The notes beneath the pieces were generated by a model. That model did no database searches. It was not told the origin of the DNA and saw nothing but the letters and a program-made list of their open reading frames with translations. From Niebla homalea (taxonomy: Eukaryota; Ascomycota; Lecanoromycetes; Lecanorales; Ramalinaceae), in assembly GCA_019925105.1 (NCBI GenBank), contig JAHGAU010000005.1:1550001-1614000 (forward strand): DNA of 64,000 nt, written 5' to 3'. Made by a program: the position numbers and the translations under genes. Below are positions 58,327 to 64,000 of this stretch, piece by piece. Positions within the stretch are counted from its first letter, which is position 1. Each line of letters starts with the position of its first letter.

Positions 58327-58955
58327 TGTGGTGGCTTCAGCTGGCTATCGTTACTGTAGGCAGAGAAACTTCGTGGAATCGAGATGCCACTATGCCAGGA
58401 CAACTATAATCAAGGTCGTCTTTCGGGGCACACCGCGGCATCTACTTATATGCGTTTCGATCCCCAGTCCCGCAGTAAATCTTGATCTTGAAGATGCACG
58501 TTCTCCGCATTTTATCTAGATCTGGACATCAAATTCTCGTCATGCAGCAGCATGCTTTGTAGAATGACCAATGAATTTAAAGCGCCTGCGCGGAGGAGCT
58601 CGTGGCACATGTATGATCTGGAGAATGGATTTTAACCTCGTCGACTTCACGTCTTCACTCCCTCCCATCTAGGCTCTGCTCGAGATGGTATCTATTGGTG
58701 CCCAAGTTCTGCATTCTCGCCTGACGACTGTGTGCTGCCCGCCTACCGACAGGTCCTGCGTACTGTCGCTGGATTTCGACTCATAGTTGGCGCTGCTTTT
58801 TGCCTTTCTGCACCCCGCCAGAAGCAGACTTGAGTATGTGGTCTATTGGCTTCTTCTTCCCCTCAGGTCTGTCTTTCGAGGAAGGCAAATTTCGCTTCCT
58901 GCCCTTCTTTGCTTTGGATTGCCGATGCGTAGATGCTGTAGCGTTACTCTCTGTC
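58327..58955. promoter_or_regulatory. Upstream region of the CFEM gene
   Basis: About 630 bp; the plus-strand frames here are antisense to copy 2 of the unknown family or non-coding. No repeat seen. Confidence 0.4.
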
Positions 58956-60990
58956 CTAGCATCTTTTGCGTTCTGCCCATTCGTTGTCAAAGTCGCCGTC
59001 TGAGGATGTCTGTATACGTTTCAGGATACTCTTCGGTATACGCGTTCCCTGTTTATTCCTACTACGACGTAGTCTTTTCCGGTCGTGTAACATCCTTAGA
59101 AATCTCTTCATCTGGTATAATGGCTGAAAATATACCGGATGTTCGATGGGCATTGACGCATACGACTGTTTGCATGTGGATTGCAAAGCCTCCACGTCAG
59201 CGTCTTCGATTCTATTTCGTATCTCCTTTGCCCAGTCTGCATCGATGCCAATCAGAGTTTCCAGCGGATATGGCTCGGCTCCACCCCCGTGAATTGCGAG
59301 GCTTCCGTCGGAGGCACAGTTACTGAGTCATAACGTGAGAATCTGAAGTCTCCATTACCTCGTCCTGTGACTTCCCTTCTCTTGCGCTTTGTGCCACGTT
59401 CTAGAAAACCAGTCCGCTCCAAGATGGCTGCATCACTCTAATACTTATAGTCCCAATGCGCCTCCAGCATCGGAGCCTTTCCCACAGATGTATGACCATC
59501 CCAAGGTAGCGGCTTTGGAGGTAGTGGTGGGTCGTGGAACATGAAACTGATAGAAGACTGCTCGATAAAGCAGATCTCAAGGTCTGCGGAGTGTTTCTGC
59601 AGGAGGTGCTCTGAAGCCAATCTGTCTCTCCCCCGAGCAATCTTGGTCTTTCCTCCGCATTTCGATCTTACCGTTTCCCCCCAGATGATTAAGGACTCCT
59701 CCTGGCGTCCTGGAAATGGTCGAGCCAGGTCTGCTTTCGCTGTTCACTGCCTTTATCCTGCCATCTCTGACTATCCAGCCACCAACTTGGAACAGGGTAT
59801 ATAAGACATTCCTGATTCACCCGTTCCATCCAGGCCACATACGCATCTTGAGCTAAACTAGGATTTATCTGTGACATGGTGAGTATTGTCAAGGCATGTA
59901 AGGTAGTACCCATATATTAAGCATGTCAGTCACTGCCTTTTCTTCAGCATAGATCTTACAGCAAAGAGCGTGCCAGTCCAGCGAGATCTCCTCTTCCGCG
60001 TAATCGATCCATTAATCTGGTAATGTGCAATCATTCAAGACATTCCGCACTTGCGTCGTTATATCCAGACACGCGGCTGCGCCGCAGCGATTACATTTTC
60101 CGAGTATGCGTGTTGCACATCGGACTTCACATGCACTTGATCGAGGACGATGGAGTCCCAAGTTTCCGGGTCCGGGGCGGGTGGGTCACCGGGGTCTCAT
60201 AGGCAGAAGCCGTCCTGGCCGATGGCAAGTTCATTCAAGCGACGAAATGCGAGCCATGATCAATTGTTGTCAATTGTCGAGTACATCAATGCGACTCTTC
60301 TCGGGGCGCAATCATCAATGCGTTTGAAAATAGACTTCTGAGCTCCAAACCATTCGAAGGTACGATAAGTGTTTCGCGCATTCTCTCCGTAGAAATTATC
60401 AGGATATCGAGCTGCCTCAGCATCAAGTAGGCGCTCGATCTTAGACTCTACAAATATGTTTTACTGTCTATCGCAAATACCTAGAAGCGGCGAGTATTGG
60501 CATCCGTAGAATTTGACAACTATACTCTTAAATAATGTTTGTGCTCGTACTCACCACCTTCGAAATGGAGTATGAGTTTTTTTGAAAATCTTTTGAACAG
60601 CGACCTTGAATCCTCTACGGACGTGGCGGATGGATGTCCACGCTTCGGTGAGAGCCTGCTTCTCTCGCCACCGCTCCACATTACTGAAGACCATATCCCA
60701 GATCTCCTGCACAGACGTTGTTAATTACGAGTATCGGATATTATCGCATTTTTACGCAAAAAGCAAAGGAAATACCTACGGTAGGGAGAGAGGCTCTCGC
60801 GCGTGGTTCAGCCTTGATCTGAGTGCGCAACCCAATCCCAACTTGCTCTGATGCTGAAATGGGCGGCGGGAACGGCTCTGGCTCTTTGTCGACACCATGG
60901 TAGATCAGCTGTACTTTACGAGGAATGCCCTCGCAATCAAACGTATCCCAGTCGGGATAGATAGTGTCATCGCTGCAGATATGCTGTTGA
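58956..60990 (-). pseudogene. Unrecognised fungal gene family, copy 2 (heavily damaged)
   Basis: Paralogue of the gene at 54455-56445, same strand and exon order: PRKVQLIYHGVDKEPEPFPPP (about 60900), EIWDMVFSNVERWREKQALTEAWTSIRHVRRGFKV (about 60690), SKIERLLDAEAARYPDNFYGENAR and FRRLNELAIGQDGFCL (60450-60190), AQDAYVAWMERVN (about 59840), LASEHLLQKHSADLEI (about 59610), and PYPLETLIGIDADWAKEIRNRI...SYASMPIEHPVYFQP (59280-59100). Several in-frame stops (for example after IDNN and DGFCL) and a frame change near KKTHT show that it is not functional. It retains the intact GT donor and CGA codon that copy 1 has lost. Confidence 0.55.
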
Positions 60991-61765
60991 GGTTGGTGAT
61001 CCTGGGTAGATATCTAACTCTGACTGACTCACTGCTACTCTGGTCACGGCTGCATGAAGGTATTAGCTTGTTGACGACTGGAAGCCTTGTGATGAATGCT
61101 CTTCAGATCGTTGGACTTCAAGAGAGTTGTAGCTAAAGAGGCGTAGCAAGCAAAGGTGACGATATTTTGGGGGTCGATACCATCAGGATTAGCGTATCAA
61201 GGCACTTGTTCACTGTGTTTAATAGCTAATCATGTGGTGTCGAGCAAGTGTCATGTGTATGATGAAATGACCGTGAACACTTTGGCAATCGCTGACTAGC
61301 GCCTTCACCATGTAATGGTCTTGATACAAGGTTGGGCCTATCACTTCGTCCGTCATCCTCCCACTTTCCACCCTACCTGCTGCCGATCAAATGACTCGAT
61401 AAATATGGCTACTGCCTATCTCGTAAAATGTCTGGCGCTTAGAGAAAAGACTACGGACGCTGCATTTGTGTCGCAAGCTGTTCCTTTTAAAATATGACGT
61501 TATAGCTGAAGATACTTTGGCTACATCACAGGCAAATGAGGTAAATGCCTATCTATGCGAACAAAAACATGGAACATAAGGGTGAACACTGGGTGGAGCT
61601 CCCAGGCCCGCAACTTTGGAGCAGATTTTCACCAACGCAGATGATCATCAAAACACGATTGACCTGATAGTAATTCTGGAGAGTTCAAATTGTACGGGAT
61701 TGCTGAAACGGTAAGGTAGAATTCATTTCAACTACGTCCTATGCAAACATATCTGTACGCCCTTG
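60991..61765. other. Intergenic, nothing recognised
   Basis: About 775 bp downstream of the AAA gene and upstream of copy 2. Short frames only. Confidence 0.35.
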
Positions 61766-63628
61766 TCACATCCCCGTCGCCGTAGAAGAAGGCTTGCCAG
61801 CGAGTTCCATGGTGAAGGCATGCGTGAATGCCTGTTCCGCTTGCTGTGTCTGGGTGGGGACCCTAGGCAGGCCGCTCATCCAACCATGACCAGCTGATCG
61901 TATTGGGAAAGCTGTTGTTCTAGCCCCAAATGGTCGAATACGGGATACGTCGCCAGCAGTGGCATTCGTGGGGTAACATTCGGCCCAGGAAGGGTTCATT
62001 AGCCCCTCTTTGGAACCTCGAAAATTCGTCTGCGTTACCGGTGCAAAGGATGGCACATTCGCGCCCTCTCCAACCGGAGGATCCGTCCCATGCGGCTTTC
62101 CAACAGCTACCTCATTCTCGGGATGATGCTTCTGAGCATCACGAGAGCGCCGCGTGCAACCTGCCTGCACTTTCGCTTGCATCTCCTCTCTAAGCAATTC
62201 GACTTGTTTCTTAATTTCCCGCCACAGCTCATATTCGTCCAGATCATCGCCGCCTCCGGTCGCAGTTGGATCTTCAGATCGATTGCCTGCGATGACGATT
62301 AGAGTAGCGACAAAGGCCTCTTTCAGGTAGGCAAAGCTGAACTCGTCAGTGATGCCGGCAATGGCTGGACAAAGCTTTTGCGGGAACTTTAATGCAGGCT
62401 TGTCCTCCAGCTTCTTTCGCCAGTAGTTGCAATAGAGGATGCGTTCGTCCAGATCAGGAAGTGGGAAGAGATACTTCCTATCAAACCTGCTTGGGCGACT
62501 CGAAAGTCCTGGGTCGAGTTGGTCAAGGTGATTGGTGCTTGCTACCATGAATAAGCCGTCATTGTTTTCAAGGCCGTCTACTTCATTGAAGAAGTATGAG
62601 CGAGTTCTGGGTGTAACAATGGTGTCGATATCCTCGAAGATCAGGAGGCAAGGCGACATCGCACGCGCCATCGTGAAGACTTGGCGGATGTCGTAAGTGC
62701 TCGAGGCCGATTTAATATAGAGCGAAGGGATGGCGAATCCTTGTCGCTGGAAAAGAGAGTGCATCAAGGCTTTAATCGAGATCGTCTTGCCATTTCCAGC
62801 TAGATGATGTCAGTCGGGTTCAAGGACACGCTCGAATTTCGAGCGACTTACCAGGTCCATGGAAAATCACTCCTCGCTTCCACGGAACTCCGAGATCCTT
62901 GTAGATCTCTCCACTGTCGAAGAATTTGTGCATCAATTCTGTCAGAGTCTTCTTCATGCCTTCATTGAGTATAACATCCTTCCAACTAGCCTTTTCAATC
63001 TCCTTATACAAGGCCTTGCTCCTTGCCCAATACCCATCAAAGACGTAGATGTATTCATCATCATCTGGGTAGGCCCATTTTCCAACAGTCCCGACAAGCT
63101 TGTCGGTGGTGCTGTTTGTGGAAAGGACTGTTTCTCCCTGCCCAGGCTCTTTCAATATATACTGATAGATGCTGTATCCTATCGTGACGGCGTAGAGTAT
63201 GAAGTATTCATTGCCCCATCTGAAATTGTACTTTGCAAACGTCCTTCCTTCACCCAGCCGATCTGGCACTCCGCGACGCTTATCACCAGGGACGTAGCTG
63301 CGGAAGCGTCGGATACACTCGTCCTCGATATCGAGTTCAGCGGAAGCATGGCCATTGGCAGCAAAGGCGAGGAGTGGCACTTGTGAAGCAATGTCAGTAC
63401 CCGACCCGAGCCTATGGGGAGGAAGCTCATACCATTGGAAGCAACTGTAACCGTGAGGTTCAGTTCATTGTAGTGTTCTCGAAGAGCCTTCCGGATCGCT
63501 AAGTCCTCGTCGAAAGCACGGCCGCTATTGATGTCTTCATAGTCATTGTAGACATCATGCTGGTCCTTCGTGTCCACCACAGTGAAGTCTCCCTCATGAG
63601 TCAAACTGAGCAGTCCTGGTGCACGCAT
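61766..63628 (-). CDS. BCS1-like AAA ATPase
   Basis: Model: complement(join(61766..62799,62852..63379,63433..63628)), 585 aa. The N-terminal region carries the BCS1-type domain (FRWGNEYFILYAVTIGYSIYQYIL; WKDVILNEGMKKTLTELMHKFFDSGEIYKDLGVPWKRGVIFHG). AAA core: Walker A GPAGNGKT with Lys246, the second intron falling exactly inside this motif; Walker B LLIFEDID at about 290-297; sensor 1 FMVASTNH; arginine-finger region SRPSRFDRKYLFPLPD. The C-terminal 150 residues are low complexity and poorly conserved. True Bcs1 is a mitochondrial inner-membrane translocase for the Rieske protein; fungi have many paralogues like this without a clear transmembrane presequence, of unknown role. So family membership is firm, function is not. 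Confidence 0.9.
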
Positions 63629-64000
63629 GCTTGCAACAGATCTGATTGAAGAGAATGATGGGAGGGCTCAGATGTCACTTCGCAGAGACCGTGACAAGGC
63701 AACGCAGAATAAGATGACACACTCAAGTTGTTGTTGGTGGGCAGGCAGCAGGCCTCCTTCGAGGCGCGGTTGGTTTACCTGAAACATGCGCACAGCCCTT
63801 CTTGCAAGGGCTGGGATCCGTCCATCCCATGGACACGTCGTCACAGACGTCCTTGCACATAATGGGTATAGATCTTCTGCGAACGCTTGCCCCTTGGTCC
63901 TCGTGCATGAGTATCAGGCAGGCCTCGATGGTTTAAACATCATTGTCCTGAAAATGGGAAAGAAGAAGAGTCTTGGCGTGTGTAGTATCTCCCCCCAACT
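63629..64000. other. AAA gene promoter and possible exon of a further gene
   Basis: Minus strand 63778-63945 reads IEACLILMHEDQGASVRRRSIPIMCKDVCDDVSMGW..CKKGCAHVSG and ends at a GTAAAC donor-like site, so it may be an exon of a small Cys-containing protein running off the window. No start or partner exon could be found here. Weak. Confidence 0.25.

Noticed and set aside
58787..59326. 179-aa plus-strand frame
   Set aside because: Antisense to copy 2 of the unknown gene family, whose homology to copy 1 is visible on the minus strand.

Overview
The window is nuclear DNA of a filamentous ascomycete (Pezizomycotina). The coding genes are interrupted by short GT..AG introns of about 45-110 nt, often with CTAAC or CTGAC branch sites. 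The families are fungal: CFEM, Zn2Cys6 regulator, HR-PKS, OrsD-type zinc finger, DUF3176. I cannot assign class or genus from sequence alone. Gene models were built by hand from reading frames and splice signals; every multi-exon model given exact joins keeps its frame through to the stop.

Layout. 0-5.9 kb is a housekeeping block: class III aminotransferase, peroxisomal acyl-CoA thioesterase ending in SKL, ribosomal protein uS7 (Rps5), a probable proteasome assembly chaperone 4 and an intron-containing tRNA-Asp. 5.9-11 kb is a nest of mobile elements: a hAT-like inverted-repeat element that received a small non-autonomous LTR element and a second hAT-like element, each with an exact target-site duplication. 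11-15.6 kb holds a surface membrane protein, an OrsD fragment and a CLC chloride channel/transporter.

16.2-39.3 kb is a probable secondary-metabolite cluster: DHA2 MFS exporter, Zn2Cys6 regulator, FAD monooxygenase, an 8-TM membrane protein, a conserved fungal protein of unknown function, a DUF2306 membrane protein, a DUF3237 protein and a highly reducing PKS of 2377 aa. Six of these genes form three head-to-head pairs. All three shared promoters, and the MFS promoter, contain the spaced inverted repeat CGG-N9-CCG (8 occurrences in about 2.4 kb), a plausible binding site for the cluster regulator. The PKS has no release domain, its methyltransferase is a remnant and its ER cofactor loop is unusual. 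I do not recognise the product.

39.3-50 kb contains a small conserved protein, an HSPA12-like Hsp70, a carnosine N-methyltransferase-like enzyme and a DUF3176 pseudogene. 50.3-54.1 kb is a PAQR (adiponectin receptor/Izh-like) gene whose last intron holds a 2.64-kb, almost fully palindromic foldback element with long 9-bp minisatellites in both arms. 54.4-61 kb has two damaged copies of an unrecognised fungal gene family on either side of a triple-CFEM surface protein. 61.7-63.6 kb is a BCS1-like AAA ATPase. Several lesions (CGA to TGA, a GT donor changed to AT, TGG to TGA) are C:G to T:A transitions, as expected from repeat-induced point mutation or deamination.
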